Source: Fuerstiella sp. (GTDB lineage Bacteria; Planctomycetota; Planctomycetia; Planctomycetales; Planctomycetaceae). Taken from it: a stretch of 64,000 bases of DNA. The stretch covers positions 124,001 to 188,000 of the forward strand of contig JAKVAZ010000012.1 in NCBI GenBank assembly GCA_022447225.1, read 5' to 3'. The notes beneath the pieces are model-generated. The model saw only the letters and a program-made list of their open reading frames with translations, was not told where the DNA came from and ran no database searches. Each line of letters begins with the position of its first letter. Position 1 is the stretch's first letter. Of the stretch, positions 1 through 9,918 are shown one piece after another. Position numbers and translations under genes: made by a program.

Positions 1-770
1 CGGAACTGCTTGACTGGCTGGCAGCGGAATTCGTGGCCAGTGGATGGAGCATCAAACATCTGCACCGACTGATCATGAATTCCTCGGTGTACCGGCACAG
101 CAGTCGCTTCAGTTCGTCGCGACACCTGGAAGAAGATCCTGATAATCGGCTGCTGTGGAGAATGAATCGTCGTCGACTGGAGGCGGAAGCATTGTGGGAC
201 GCGGTACATTCAGCAGCCGGAACAATTAACCTCAGCCTGGGTGGCCCGCCTGTTGTTCCTGCCCTGGCCGATGATGAAATCGCTTCACTGCGGGACAAAT
301 GGCACTGGGTCGTGTCTGCAGACACCGCGCAGCACACACGTCGAGGGCTCTATATTCTGGTGCGTCGCAATTTCAAATTTCCCATGTTTCAGGTATTTGA
401 CTCACCCGTCACCTCACAGAGTTGTCCTGTACGCGATGTAACGACAGTGGCTCCCCAGGCATTGTGGGGCCTGAATAATGGTTCTGTGTTTCGACAGGCG
501 ATGCACATGGCAGGAAGAATCGTGCAGGAATCGGGCAGTGATCCGCGAAATCAGGTTATTCGGGCCTGGAAACTGGCACTGAGTCGTCTGCCCGACGAGG
601 ATGAAACAGAATCAGGGCTGCAGCTGCTTCGTTCACTGGAGGCAGAAGAAAGTCAGAGGTTAACGGATCCTCCTGAGTCGCTGTCGACGGCCGTTCCGGA
701 AAGAGCCCGATCGCTTTCCAAGTTATGTCTGGCGTTGTTTAATCTGTCTGAATTCTCATTCGTAGATTGA
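1..770 (+). CDS. DUF1553-domain protein, 3' part only (PSD1/DUF1549-DUF1553 family)
   Basis: Seen: an open frame enters from the left edge (reading frame 3) and ends at TGA 768-770. The first residues read ELLDWLAAEFVASGW and then HLHRLIMNSSVYR, followed by DPDNRLLWRMNRRRLEAEALWD. These are hallmark blocks of the DUF1553 domain that ends the large planctomycete PSCyt1/DUF1549/DUF1553 proteins. Known: such proteins are exported and often carry c-type haem motifs in the N-terminal half, which here lies outside the window; substrate is unknown. The gene sits 6 nt before a DUF1501 gene, the usual two-gene operon. This copy diverges from the three other members in the window (13656, 43234, 47899), so it is not a recent duplicate. 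Internal methionines should not be taken as the start. Confidence 0.9.
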   Translation, partial: ELLDWLAAEFVASGWSIKHLHRLIMNSSVYRHSSRFSSSRHLEEDPDNRLLWRMNRRRLEAEALWDAVHSAAGTINLSLGGPPVVPALADDEIASLRDKWHWVVSADTAQHTRRGLYILVRRNFKFPMFQVFDSPVTSQSCPVRDVTTVAPQALWGLNNGSVFRQAMHMAGRIVQESGSDPRNQVIRAWKLALSRLPDEDETESGLQLLRSLEAEESQRLTDPPESLSTAVPERARSLSKLCLALFNLSEFSFVD

Positions 771-776
771 TCTGTT

Positions 777-2177
777 GTGAATTCACGTCGCGATTTTCTG
801 TTCAACGGTGGTCTCGGCTTTGGCAGCACGGCCCTTGGCAGCATGCTGGCGGATGACGTACAGGCCCAAGCCTCCCGCACTCGCAATCCGCTGGCGCTTC
901 AGTCGCCTGATGCTCCCGGTACAGCCAGGAACGTCATTTTTCTGTTTATGCAGGGTGGCCCCAGTCATCTGGAGACATTCGACGAAAAACCGGCTCTTGC
1001 GAAATATGACGGACAGTTGCTGCCGAAAGAGTTACGAGACTTTGATCTGGCCCAGATCAACACGGCAGATTCTCAGGTCATGGCGACACAATTTCCATTT
1101 CGGCGCCATGGTGAAAGTCGGCTGCCGATCTCAAGTCTGTTTCCGAAACTCAGTCGCCACGCGGATCGTCTGGCCGTTGTTCGATCGATGCACCATGAAC
1201 TGTTCATTCATGGTTCGGCCATGATCATGATGCACTCGGGAACCCGACTGCTGGCGCATCCAACGGTTGGAGCGTGGGTCACCTACGGGCTTGGGTGTGA
1301 GAGTAATAATCTGCCATCCTACATCGCAATGACGGACAGTGTTTTTCGTAATGGCGCATCGATGTACTCGTCCGGTTTTCTGCCGGCCGTTTATCAGGGA
1401 ACTCCCATGCGTGCCGAAGGTGTGCCAATCCAGAACCTGCAGCGTCATCCGAGTGTTGCCGGTCGGGAACAGCGATTACTGCTCGACCAGATCAACGCGT
1501 GGAATCAGCAGCATCTGGCCGGGCGCCCCGGAGACAGTCGACTGGATGCACGCATTGCGAACTACGAGCTGGCGTATCGCATGCAGTCGGCGGCCCCGGA
1601 ACTCATCGATCTTTCCGGTGAAACAAAAGCCACTCGGGATCTTTACGGAATTGAAAACGGCACGGCGGACCGTTTTGGCCGGATGTGCCTCATGGCTCGG
1701 AGGATGGTGGAGCGAGGAGTGCGGTATGTTCAGCTGATCAGTGCCGGTTGGGACGCCCATGGAGACTGTAAGGGCAACCATGAAGGCCAGGCGGCCAAAA
1801 CAGATCAGCCGATCGCCGGATTGATTGAAGATCTTGATCGGCGAGGATTGCTGGACAGTACATTGCTGGTGTGGGTTGGTGAATTCGGCCGCACCCCGAT
1901 TCGTCAGGGATCCGGTGGTCGAGACCATCATCCGTACGGATTCAGCGCCTGGCTGGCCGGCGGGGGAGTGCAGGGTGGTAAAGTGATCGGGGCGACGGAT
2001 GATTTTGGATTTCACGCGATTGAGGATAAGGTCCACGTCAACGACCTGCATGCCACCATTCTGGGACTGCTTGGCATCGATCACGAAGCTCTCACTTATT
2101 ATTTTGAGGGGCGGGTTCGTCGCCTGACTGATGTGGGCGGGCAAAACAATCTTGCCTCGCGACTGGTTGCCTCATGA
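777..2177 (+). CDS. DUF1501 domain protein, exported, sulfatase-like fold
   Basis: Seen: 466 residues from a GTG start only 6 nt after the preceding stop, so translation is probably coupled. The N-terminus SRRDFLFNGGLGFGS is a twin-arginine-type signal, followed by a QGGPSHLETFD block, FMQGGPSH, GEFGRTP and GRDHHPYGFSAWLAGGG. Known: these blocks define DUF1501, a family related to the alkaline phosphatase/sulfatase superfamily and almost always paired with DUF1549/DUF1553 proteins in planctomycetes. Inference: a periplasmic partner of the upstream protein. The enzymatic reaction has not been established, and metal-site residues were not mapped individually. Two further paralogues lie at 46339 and 50262. 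Confidence 0.92.
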   Translation: MNSRRDFLFNGGLGFGSTALGSMLADDVQAQASRTRNPLALQSPDAPGTARNVIFLFMQGGPSHLETFDEKPALAKYDGQLLPKELRDFDLAQINTADSQVMATQFPFRRHGESRLPISSLFPKLSRHADRLAVVRSMHHELFIHGSAMIMMHSGTRLLAHPTVGAWVTYGLGCESNNLPSYIAMTDSVFRNGASMYSSGFLPAVYQGTPMRAEGVPIQNLQRHPSVAGREQRLLLDQINAWNQQHLAGRPGDSRLDARIANYELAYRMQSAAPELIDLSGETKATRDLYGIENGTADRFGRMCLMARRMVERGVRYVQLISAGWDAHGDCKGNHEGQAAKTDQPIAGLIEDLDRRGLLDSTLLVWVGEFGRTPIRQGSGGRDHHPYGFSAWLAGGGVQGGKVIGATDDFGFHAIEDKVHVNDLHATILGLLGIDHEALTYYFEGRVRRLTDVGGQNNLASRLVAS

Positions 2178-2576
2178 CCGCAAAACGGAAGCTACTGTGA
2201 GACGCTGTGGGTTCTGAATCGGGAAACAGCCTGGGGGCCGTGCAGAGCAGGGTGCCGCCATCGGCACTGCTATCGGAGATTCGTGTTGTACGTTGCAGTC
2301 TGCCCCCCCGACTTACAGATCACCGGATCGGTCTCATCGGTTCCGCAGGAACGAACTCGGTGTTGGTTTCCTGAAAGTGATCCTGAAGGGTCTGGGCGCT
2401 AAAAAAATGCATTACAAAATAAACAACGGGTTAAGCATCAACGCGTCACATCGAGCTTTGTTAGTTTTTTGCCTTCGGAAAGCGCCAAAACAACGCTATT
2501 TCCCCGGATGAGTGCCTTGCGTTCGCACCTCCGCGCGAAATAATGTGAGCTGCAGCATCCGACCTTTTGCGGGTAT
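2178..2576. other. Intergenic stretch with a small stem-loop
   Basis: No convincing gene. A stem-loop at 2246-2271 (AGCA-GG-GTGCCG / CGGCAC-TGCT around CCAT) follows the DUF1501 stop by about 70 nt. It has no T-run, so it is at best a weak terminator. The 72-codon open frame at 2293-2511 has no recognisable features and looks like chance. Confidence 0.4.
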
Positions 2577-2681
2577 GCGATGCTGCCTCCAATTGCGGTG
2601 AGTCCAGCCAAACCGGGTCAGGTCAGAAATGAAGCAGCCCTGCGGTATTCGGTTCTCAGGTGCATGCGGAGGTAGCATTGC
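2577..2681 (+). ncRNA. ffs: Signal recognition particle RNA (4.5S / bacterial small SRP RNA)
   Basis: Seen: the core GGGTCAGGTC-AGAAAT-GAAGCAGCCC at 2615-2640 matches the universally conserved SRP RNA domain IV (GGTCAGGTC...GAAGCAGCC), with a GAAA tetraloop closed by A-U. Outer arms pair: 2577-2590 (GCGATGCTGCCTCC) with 2668-2681 (GGAGGTAGCATTGC), using G-T wobbles. The size of about 105 nt fits the short 4.5S type without an Alu domain. A T-run (2691-2697) follows and probably ends transcription. Role: scaffold for Ffh in co-translational targeting of membrane and secreted proteins. It lies about 300 nt before ftsH. Exact ends are estimated from pairing. Confidence 0.9.
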
Positions 2682-2990
2682 GTTCCCGCTTGTTTTTTGA
2701 GACCTGTTGTCAGAATTCCTCTCACTGCCTGAATTCCCGGGGCAGCCAACCTTGGGTTTGTCGATGGGGCGTTCGCTGTTTAAACATGATAACGTGTACT
2801 GAGGTCACCCAATTGCGTGGATTGGCGTGTTGCAGTCCTCCGCGGTAGCTATTGAATTCACGGAGCACCTTGCTTTTACGTTAAACTGTGAACTTCACGA
2901 CCGCAGCCCGACTGAGTCAGGCTCCAGAACTTATCCGGTTCACACGTTGGCTGACTGATGTCAGCGAGCCGACATTGGATACAGAAAGAT
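2682..2990. other. Leader region between SRP RNA and ftsH
   Basis: After the SRP RNA T-run I see no gene. An ORF reading through 2660-2848 overlaps the RNA and is a shadow. The stretch must hold the ftsH promoter, but no clear -35/-10 pair stands out. Confidence 0.4.
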
Positions 2991-5081
2991 ATGACCGCCA
3001 ACGATCAAGACGCCGACGATACACAACAGGATGAATCCGGTTCCGGTCAGTCGGATTCAGATTCAGTCCGCAAGTCAGGCTCTGCCGGCAGGAACAATTC
3101 AGATTCGACCAGCGAATCCCGACCAGGTCGCGGACTTGGCATGATGCCGATGTTGATCATCGCCGGCCTGCTGATGCTGGTGTGGTTCCTGTTCGATTCT
3201 CCGTCGAATCACGGAACCAGTGTTCCACACAACTTCTTCCGCACGCAACTGCTCCAGGGCAATGTGAAGTCACTGAAGGTTTACCATATGGCTCACGGTG
3301 ACGTGTTCACCGGGACGTGGGTGAACCTGCCGAATGAATCTGAAAAACCCGAATCCATTACCGGGAAACTTCAGATTGATTTTAACACGACACCGCTTCC
3401 GGGCTGGGAAGAGGACAGCGAACTGCGCGAAGCGCTTTACCAAATTGAGCCGCTGGCAGTTAAGCACAGTGAAATGACGGTCGGCATGCAGGTGTTGACG
3501 TATCTTGGTTTTAGTATGCTGCTGATGGTGGTCATCTGGTTTGTGCTGCGCCGTTCCAGTGACCCATTTGGTGGTGGCGGAATGATGGGGTCGTTCATTC
3601 GCAGCCCGGCACGAAGATTTGAAAAAGATGACAAAGCGGCCACCTTTGACGATGTTGCCGGACTGAAATCCGCCAAGCAGGATCTCGAAGAAGTTGTACA
3701 GTTTTTAAAAACGCCGGATGATTTTACACGTCTGGGGGCCACGATTCCTCGTGGTGTCCTGCTGGTCGGTCCCCCGGGGACCGGCAAAACACTGCTGGCC
3801 CGGGCAACTGCCGGAGAGGCAGAAGTGCCGTTCTTTGCCGTGAATGGTTCTGAATTTATTCAGATGTTTGTCGGCGTGGGTGCGACGCGTGTGCGTGATC
3901 TGTTTAAGACAGCCCGGGAACAGGCACCGTGTATCATATTCATTGATGAGATCGACGCAGTGGGTCGTGTTCGTGGCGCCGGTGTTGGTGGCGGTCACGA
4001 TGAACGTGAACAAACATTGAACCAAATCCTTAGTGAAATGGACGGGTTCAGCCAGACGGAATCAATCATCGTCGTGGCAGCCACGAATCGTCAGGATGTG
4101 CTGGATCCCGCTCTGCTGCGTCCCGGCAGGTTCGATCGGCATGTGACTGTGGATTTACCTGTCAGGGAAGGCCGACTGGGTATACTGAAAGTGCATACGC
4201 GTAAAGTTCCGCTGGACGAGGATGTCCGTCTGAATGCACTGGCCCAGTCCACGATTGGTTACTCCGGAGCTGAGTTGCAGAAACTTGTCAATGAAGCAGC
4301 ACTGAAAGCGGCACGTGACGGCAAACGAAAAGTTTCCATGGACGAATTCCTGTTTGCTCAGGATCTCGTAATGATGGGAGCGATGCGCGAAGAACAGCTG
4401 GATGATAGTGAAAAGAAACTGACAGCGTGGCATGAAGCAGGACATGCGGTGTTGGCATGGTTCCAGGAAGGAATGGATGTCGTTCACAAAGTTACGATTA
4501 TTCCTCGTGGCCGAGCTCTTGGTGTTACGCAGTTGATGCCGGAGAAAGAAATTTACAACGTGAGTGAAACCATTCTCCGTAAGAGACTGGTGATGATGCT
4601 GGGGGGACGTGCGGCAGAGAAACTGGTTTTCAATGAAGTCTCGGCAGGTGCCGAAAATGACATTGAACGCGCAACCAGTTTGGCTCGAAAGATGGTCGCC
4701 AGCTGGGGAATGTCGGAAACAGTTGGTCCGGTATCGTTTAAGCAGTCTGAAGAACACCCCTTCCTTGGGAAGGAAATGCATACCTACCGGGAATTCAGCG
4801 AAGAAACTGCCCGTATCATCGATATCGAGGTTCAGCGGATCATGAATTCAACTCACGACCGCGCCATTGAGTTGTTGATTCGTCACCGTGCTGAACTGGA
4901 TGCACTGGCAAATGCACTACTGGAACATGAACATATTGAACGTACGCAAATCCGTGAACTCCTGGGTCCCCGGCCTGGTGAAACAGACGATCCGGCGGCA
5001 CTGGAGACAGAAATGTCAGAGGGACAGCCGGCTGAACAAAGTTCAACCACCGAAGACCTGGCAGACCAGGACGTCAAATAG
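2991..5081 (+). CDS. ftsH: ATP-dependent zinc metalloprotease FtsH
   Basis: Seen, numbering from the ATG at 2991 (696 aa): an acidic Ser/Asp-rich N-terminal tail, TM1 about 50-68, a short periplasmic domain, TM2 about 166-186, Walker A GPPGTGKT at 260-267, Walker B IIFIDEID, second region of homology ending in RPGRFDR, and the zinc site HEAGH at 481-485. Role: membrane-anchored AAA+ hexamer degrading misassembled membrane and regulatory proteins. Start choice: an in-frame ATG at 2958 would add 11 residues, but only 2991 is preceded by a GAAAG-type ribosome site. The C-terminus is a low-complexity acidic tail. The low-complexity N-terminal extension is longer than in E. coli FtsH, otherwise this is a standard full-length copy. 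Confidence 0.97.
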   Translation: MTANDQDADDTQQDESGSGQSDSDSVRKSGSAGRNNSDSTSESRPGRGLGMMPMLIIAGLLMLVWFLFDSPSNHGTSVPHNFFRTQLLQGNVKSLKVYHMAHGDVFTGTWVNLPNESEKPESITGKLQIDFNTTPLPGWEEDSELREALYQIEPLAVKHSEMTVGMQVLTYLGFSMLLMVVIWFVLRRSSDPFGGGGMMGSFIRSPARRFEKDDKAATFDDVAGLKSAKQDLEEVVQFLKTPDDFTRLGATIPRGVLLVGPPGTGKTLLARATAGEAEVPFFAVNGSEFIQMFVGVGATRVRDLFKTAREQAPCIIFIDEIDAVGRVRGAGVGGGHDEREQTLNQILSEMDGFSQTESIIVVAATNRQDVLDPALLRPGRFDRHVTVDLPVREGRLGILKVHTRKVPLDEDVRLNALAQSTIGYSGAELQKLVNEAALKAARDGKRKVSMDEFLFAQDLVMMGAMREEQLDDSEKKLTAWHEAGHAVLAWFQEGMDVVHKVTIIPRGRALGVTQLMPEKEIYNVSETILRKRLVMMLGGRAAEKLVFNEVSAGAENDIERATSLARKMVASWGMSETVGPVSFKQSEEHPFLGKEMHTYREFSEETARIIDIEVQRIMNSTHDRAIELLIRHRAELDALANALLEHEHIERTQIRELLGPRPGETDDPAALETEMSEGQPAEQSSTTEDLADQDVK

Positions 5082-5223
5082 CAGGTTCGCGAGTGGAACC
5101 ACAGGGCGATTTCCTGCATGTCACTTCCGAATGGTCACGCAGGTGACACCGCACAAGTCTACCTCCGCTGTCATGCTTAAAAAGAAAACGGTGGAGACGA
5201 TGAAACACGAACGGAATTCTGTA

Positions 5224-6087
5224 TCAAACGTTCAGTTCACTGACTTCATCACTGTCTGCACGATAGAACGGGGCGTCACCTCGAATGGTGACACGCAGGC
5301 CACGACGACGATTCGGGTAGTAGTCCCATAAAGCATGATGCTGGGCGCAGCGATTGTCCCAAAACGCCACCGATCCTGGCTGCCAGTGAAAACGGCACTG
5401 AATTTCGGGCTGTTCCACCAGGCGAAACAGCATTTCAAGGATCGCATCACTCTCCTGTCGGGGCAACTGAACGATACGAGTCGTGAATGTGCGGTTAACA
5501 AACAGCGCCTTTCGTCCGCTGACCGGATGTGTTCGTATCACCGGATGTTCACTGCGCGGATAGGTTTCGCTTCGTTGCTGTTCGTTATCGTAGCCGCGGC
5601 GATAGACGTGTTCACCGTCGTGTACCGCTGTTAATCCTGTAAGTAACTGCTGCATACGAACCGAGAGTCTGTCAAAAGCCGCATACATGTTCGAGAACAA
5701 TGTGTCACCGCCTGAAGGTGGCGTTTCAAGCATGTGCAGAATGGTTCCCAGCGGTGGTTCGCGATCACAGGATACGTCCGAGTGCCAGTCCTCTCCGGCA
5801 ATACGTTTGGTGTGTTCGTCAACGAAAATCTCCATGATTTCCGGATGTCCTTCGACGAGTCTCGGCCATGCGGGATGAATGTGCAGTTCACCAAAACAAC
5901 GGCCCATTGTTTTGTGTTGCTCCAGTGTCAAATGCTGATCATGGAAAAACAGCACACAGTGCTCGGCGAGTGCCGTGGTCAGCATGGCGGCCAAGCGTTT
6001 ATCCAGCGGTTGAGACAGGTCAATTCCCCGCACCTCGGCTCCGCAATTTGGCGTGACGTGTCTGAACTCGGGTGTTTGCAACTTCAT
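5224..6087 (-). CDS. TauD/TfdA-family Fe(II)/2-oxoglutarate dioxygenase
   Basis: Seen: 287 aa with the facial triad of the family: H102-x-D104 in GEDWHSDVSC and H250 in WDNRCAQHHA, plus R265 as the likely 2-oxoglutarate-binding arginine in the RRGLRVTIRGD block. Length matches TauD (about 280 aa). Known: the family hydroxylates taurine, aryloxyacetates, alkylsulfates and other small molecules using Fe(II), O2 and 2-oxoglutarate. Substrate here cannot be assigned: no sulfonate transporter or aryloxyacid gene is nearby. It is convergent with ftsH (142 nt between stops) and 277 nt downstream of the ceramidase-like gene, probably a separate transcript. Confidence 0.92.
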   Translation of the reverse strand: MKLQTPEFRHVTPNCGAEVRGIDLSQPLDKRLAAMLTTALAEHCVLFFHDQHLTLEQHKTMGRCFGELHIHPAWPRLVEGHPEIMEIFVDEHTKRIAGEDWHSDVSCDREPPLGTILHMLETPPSGGDTLFSNMYAAFDRLSVRMQQLLTGLTAVHDGEHVYRRGYDNEQQRSETYPRSEHPVIRTHPVSGRKALFVNRTFTTRIVQLPRQESDAILEMLFRLVEQPEIQCRFHWQPGSVAFWDNRCAQHHALWDYYPNRRRGLRVTIRGDAPFYRADSDEVSELNV

Positions 6088-6364
6088 GGGGCTGTTGGCG
6101 GTCCGAAATTTCAGACCGAACTTTGTTGTCCTGATTTCAATGACAACATCAATCCGGAAAAACGCAAGATAATCAGTATAGGTTTATTGTTGTATACCCA
6201 CAAAATCTCAGCCTGAATTTCTGAAGGTATTGATGTGAACAGACTTCGATGTCCAGGAATGCGAATTTGCATTCTGGGTGATGGTGCGTTGAAGCGAAAT
6301 TGCTGTTGGTCTCAATGCTGCGAATGATTTGGATGTCGACACGTTGAACCGGCAGGCCGAGATC

Positions 6365-7798
6365 CTACGTGCAGACTTCCCTCAACGCTGACACCATCGA
6401 ATCTGCCAACAGTGTTGCGGACTGCGGGGTAAACGGCGGATAGTCGAGGATTTTGGGCACGGTGAACGAGCCGTAATCGCCCGTTGCGTAAGCGGTGGGA
6501 TCGGCAAGGTACCCGGTCATGCCGTCGGTGTAGCCGACAACGAGTGTGTCCGCCACCGGGCTTCTGTGTCGTACGGAGAGTCCGTAATAGCTGTAGAGTT
6601 CCGTCGGGTGAAACACCATTGCCAGTGGTCCCAACTTGATGGAGCTGATGGTTCGATCGAGTGTTGTCCGGGTGAGATCGCGGTCAGCATTGTCTTCGTA
6701 CCAGGCTTTGGCGAAGCGGGCATCCACCCAGTGTCCCCGTACGCACTCGGCCGGATCGTCGCTGTATTGCCGGAGCCACTCGGTGAACAGTGGAATATCC
6801 AGTCGAATGCCGTACACGTGGCGATGCGAAACCAGCGCATCGATCTCAAGGGGCTGCGTATTGTCGAGTGCCTGCGTAATTGCTTTGTAGACTGCCGCCG
6901 CGGTTTCGTCGCCGGGGCCGCGTGATGGTCCTGGTCCCGGGTTGACGTCTCCGGCGTGCCCCTGCAGGAACCCGGGGGAAAGGTTGTGATTTTTTTCCAC
7001 CAGTTCGGCCACGATACCCGGGTAATCAGGTCCGGCCAGTTCGTCTGCAAAGCACACCGGATGTGCAGAGAAGTGGTACCACAGCAAATCTCTGTGGCTT
7101 CCACCGCGTTCGAAGTGTAGTACATGCAGCATCCTGTCGAGCCAGCGGTCGTCGTGTGTGCTTTCGGTGCTGAAGACGTCGTCGTTTTTCCATGTCCGGG
7201 TCGTGCGGTTGAAGTTGCCTTCCACCACACGGCTTTTTCCCATGGAAATCTGTGCCGGTGCGAGGTCCTCAACGGCTAAAGCGACGGCGCGGGTGATCTG
7301 CTTCTCTACGTTGGTTACGTATTCCGGCGTAATTGTGCCCCACTGCCTCAGAAAGATGAAACCGGGCGTCGAGTGGGTATGAGTGGCGCATAAACGCACA
7401 TTGTCGGCGGGAACGTTTGTTTGTTTGGCCACACTCTGACGCATGCGCGCTGCCATCACGTGACCGATTCCGAGGACATCCAGCGAAATCAATATGACCC
7501 GTGTTCCGTGGTGTTCCACGAAGAGCACCCGAACGAACGACTTTTGCCGAATTCCCCGAGCGCGGCGTTCGTTTCCCGGAGAGCGATGGAAGCCGCCGAG
7601 TTCGATTCCCACCGGAGGTGTGATGTCTGCGATGCCTTCACCAACTCTCAAGTTGGCCGGTTTGGTGGCAGATGCCGAGGAGGCGGAAGCGAGACCCGAT
7701 GCGGCAGTGCCGGCAGCGAGTGAGGTCATGAATTCTCGACGACGAATACCGGATTTCAGGCCTCGGCTGGGTTGTGTGTTACCGGGACAATGAGTCAT
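6365..7798 (-). CDS. Neutral/alkaline ceramidase-like exported protein
   Basis: Seen: 477 aa. The N-terminus carries IRRREFMTSLAAG, a twin-arginine signal. It is followed by VGEGIADITPPVGIELGGF, then a THTHSTPG block and QGHAGDVNPGPG. These correspond to the N-terminal (catalytic) region of neutral ceramidase (PF04734). Known: true ceramidases use a Ser within GDVSPN; here the equivalent is GDVNPG, so the nucleophile is apparently Asn. The histidines of the zinc site (THTHS) are kept. It is shorter than true ceramidases (about 650 aa), lacking the C-terminal Ig-like domain. Inference: a zinc hydrolase-fold protein with altered chemistry, common in planctomycetes. Start is the first ATG; a later Met would cut into the Tat motif. 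Confidence 0.85.
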   Translation of the reverse strand: MTHCPGNTQPSRGLKSGIRRREFMTSLAAGTAASGLASASSASATKPANLRVGEGIADITPPVGIELGGFHRSPGNERRARGIRQKSFVRVLFVEHHGTRVILISLDVLGIGHVMAARMRQSVAKQTNVPADNVRLCATHTHSTPGFIFLRQWGTITPEYVTNVEKQITRAVALAVEDLAPAQISMGKSRVVEGNFNRTTRTWKNDDVFSTESTHDDRWLDRMLHVLHFERGGSHRDLLWYHFSAHPVCFADELAGPDYPGIVAELVEKNHNLSPGFLQGHAGDVNPGPGPSRGPGDETAAAVYKAITQALDNTQPLEIDALVSHRHVYGIRLDIPLFTEWLRQYSDDPAECVRGHWVDARFAKAWYEDNADRDLTRTTLDRTISSIKLGPLAMVFHPTELYSYYGLSVRHRSPVADTLVVGYTDGMTGYLADPTAYATGDYGSFTVPKILDYPPFTPQSATLLADSMVSALREVCT

Positions 7799-8021
7799 TC
7801 GGGCGTTCCCACTGGTGCGGATTAAAGGAGTTGCAGGTGGCTCGGCGTGTGCGAATTCGAACAGACATCTTCTGCCTGGTTGTCACTTCGGTTCTTCCTG
7901 AGTTTAGACGTCGCGTGAAGTGTTTTTAAGCGTGCTGAGCAGATTTGCCTGGCGGAAATCGCTGTATGGTTGCTGATAAATCTCCCGGCGTCTGATCAGG
8001 AGTTTCGTGTCTGCCGTGCAC

Positions 8022-8255
8022 TCAGGTCCGCAAAATCTCTAATGCCTGATCCAGGTCAAGATCGACAAGTGCCTCCGCGGCGTCAATATGATCGTTGCAG
8101 AACCATGCACAGTTCGGCGGGTGGTCGGGAATCAGACGTGAATCGGCTTCGGCGTACCAGTTTTCCTGCTCTGGAGTTTTGTGAAAGCAGAGCAGTTTGC
8201 ATTCGGCCCCGGTTTCGAGTCCTTTATCACACAGACAGCAGTTGGGAGGCATCAT
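8022..8255 (-). CDS. Small Cys-rich conserved-looking hypothetical protein
   Basis: Seen: 77 aa from the ATG at 8255, which has GGAG seven bases upstream; a longer frame to 8324 lacks a ribosome site and its extra residues look non-coding. Residues NCCLCDKG and CAWFC give two Cys clusters typical of a small zinc-binding fold. The C-terminus is helical and acidic (LVDLDLDQALEIL). I do not recognise a named family. It stands alone, 220 nt upstream of the ceramidase-like gene on the same strand. Confidence 0.6.
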   Translation of the reverse strand: MMPPNCCLCDKGLETGAECKLLCFHKTPEQENWYAEADSRLIPDHPPNCAWFCNDHIDAAEALVDLDLDQALEILRT

Positions 8256-8943
8256 GATTCCACTCCGGCAGCTCTGAAGCCCGCAGCATAGCCCTTCGGT
8301 CGCACTTTTCGAACACCCTGCCATGTTATGACTCAGTTACTATAACCGGTCGGTCGTTTTGCTCGTGTACCGTAATCCGGTTAGGAGGTATCTCCGGCGC
8401 GCCGAGACTTTCCGGGAGGTGGTGGGGACTCTGAGTAACCTCACGGAAATCGGAGGCCGTTCCGGACAGGATCACAGGGTTCCAAACGGGGGTAAACAAA
8501 AACAGAAAAAAATACTGTTTGCTGGGTTCGGATGAGTTCGCTGCTGGACATCTCCCCTGCAGGTCTCGTCCGGCAGCTTTCGTATCCAGACGTTGGATGT
8601 TTCAACGCCGCTCAGGTCCGACGACTGGTGTTCTATGTCTTTCGACAAGCCTGTGTTGGCTGCGGAAGCTTCGCCTTCCGTGTTATGCGGCGAACAGTCG
8701 CAGAGCTGTATCATTCCGCCGTAAAGTCAGGATCAACGGCTGGCTGTCCCCGTTTGCCGTGTTTGTACAACGGTGGCCACCGCGATTAAACATTTCGCGT
8801 CGAATTCGTACTGTTCTTTGAGTCATTCTATTTTTTTAGTCTCCTGTCGAATTCCATTACTTTGCGTTGCTGGTTCATGCCCACTGAGCGTATCATTTGG
8901 ATAATCGGTCAAACTTGGAGCCTTATTACTGCAAATCGTTCGC
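8256..8943. other. Gene-poor region
   Basis: Several overlapping open frames of 80-100 codons occur on both strands (8472-8821), but none has a ribosome site with a plausible protein, and their compositions are rich in Arg, Ser and Cys as in chance frames. A short A-rich tract lies at 8497-8515. No gene supported. Confidence 0.4.
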
Positions 8944-9435
8944 ATGTGCAGGGTTCAAAATTTATTCAGGACGGTGATTGTACTCCTGGCAGCCATTTCT
9001 CAGTTGTTGCTGCCGGCTGCTGAATGGCTGCATCCCGCTTGTGAGCATTCCTCTGACACTGCGTGTCCGACTACCGGATCGTCGCCTCGCGCAGGGAATT
9101 CCACCACAGAGGTTCAGGTGGTCTGCTGCCACCAGTATCATTCTGTGCGCTCAACCAGTTCTGCCTGCAGCGACGATCACCATGCGCGGAAGACAAAGAG
9201 TGATTCCGAGGTCTGTACGGACCGGAACGGTTGCCCTTCCGAGTCTCCAGACCGGCCGCATGATCCTCTTGAATGTCCGATCTGCAGGGTGTTGTTTGCA
9301 GCTCAACTCAACGCTGAAGTTACAAAAACTCCGTTGTGCACCCGTCAAGTTGCCTTTGCGGGGCCGATGACGGCACCGGTGGACCATATTCTCCGCCGCT
9401 TTAGGGTTCCTGTGCGCGGCCCTCCCCGTGGCTGA
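8944..9435 (+). CDS. Exported His/Cys-rich hypothetical protein (DUF2946-like layout)
   Basis: Seen: 163 aa. A signal peptide spans about residues 7-26 (hydrophobic LFRTVIVLLAAISQLLLPAA). The middle is full of His, Cys, Ser and Asp (CCHQYH, SDDHHARK). Near the C-terminus PHDPLECPICRVLFAAQLN is reminiscent of the HxxxCPxC motif of DUF2946-type proteins found near copper or metal-response genes. Inference: a metal-binding secreted protein. No metal transporter sits beside it in this window, so the role is open. Confidence 0.6.
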   Translation: MCRVQNLFRTVIVLLAAISQLLLPAAEWLHPACEHSSDTACPTTGSSPRAGNSTTEVQVVCCHQYHSVRSTSSACSDDHHARKTKSDSEVCTDRNGCPSESPDRPHDPLECPICRVLFAAQLNAEVTKTPLCTRQVAFAGPMTAPVDHILRRFRVPVRGPPRG

Positions 9436-9918
9436 CCAGTCGGTCTCCGTGCTCCGCATTGCGTTGACATCGCTCGTAGGGGAGCGGACCAGGCTGAATG
9501 CGGTGTTTCGCTGGTCGTTCCGAGGAACGCCGGGTCTTCTGTGCTGTCTGTCTTCGACAGTCTGTGCAGGTTGATTTTTCGCGTTGGCCAGTAATTTGAC
9601 TGACCTGCAGTGTGTGCTGACTCTGTATCTGCGTCCGCACCGACAGCAATCATCGAAGAGCCGTGTGCGGTCAGTCCCGTCTTTGATGGCTGACTGTGCG
9701 GCAGCGGAAGAGTACAGCACCCGTCAGGCATCCAGACTGTTCCATACGCAAAAAACAGGCTGCTCCTCATGACTGCCATCATGAGGACTCATTCCAACAG
9801 AACAATAAAAAGTGCGGCTGATGGTATCTGAACATCTGCGCAATCAACGGTGCATACGTTGCTGTCCGCCAAAGATAGTTTCCAGTGACGGGTCTGCCGT
9901 CACTGCAGGAAGCAAATC
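9436..9918. other. Intergenic, no gene supported
   Basis: Minus-strand frames of 82-189 codons here run antisense into the 8944-9435 gene and have shadow-like composition (Arg/Thr/Ser rich, no family motif). AGGA at 9907-9910 is the ribosome site of the next gene. Confidence 0.4.

Noticed and set aside
4155-4781. 208-codon antisense open frame inside ftsH
   Set aside because: Shadow of a strongly coding gene; His/Phe/Arg-rich composition and no family motif.
8472-8821. Overlapping 80-100 codon frames on both strands
   Set aside because: No ribosome site, no ordered protein features; chance frames.
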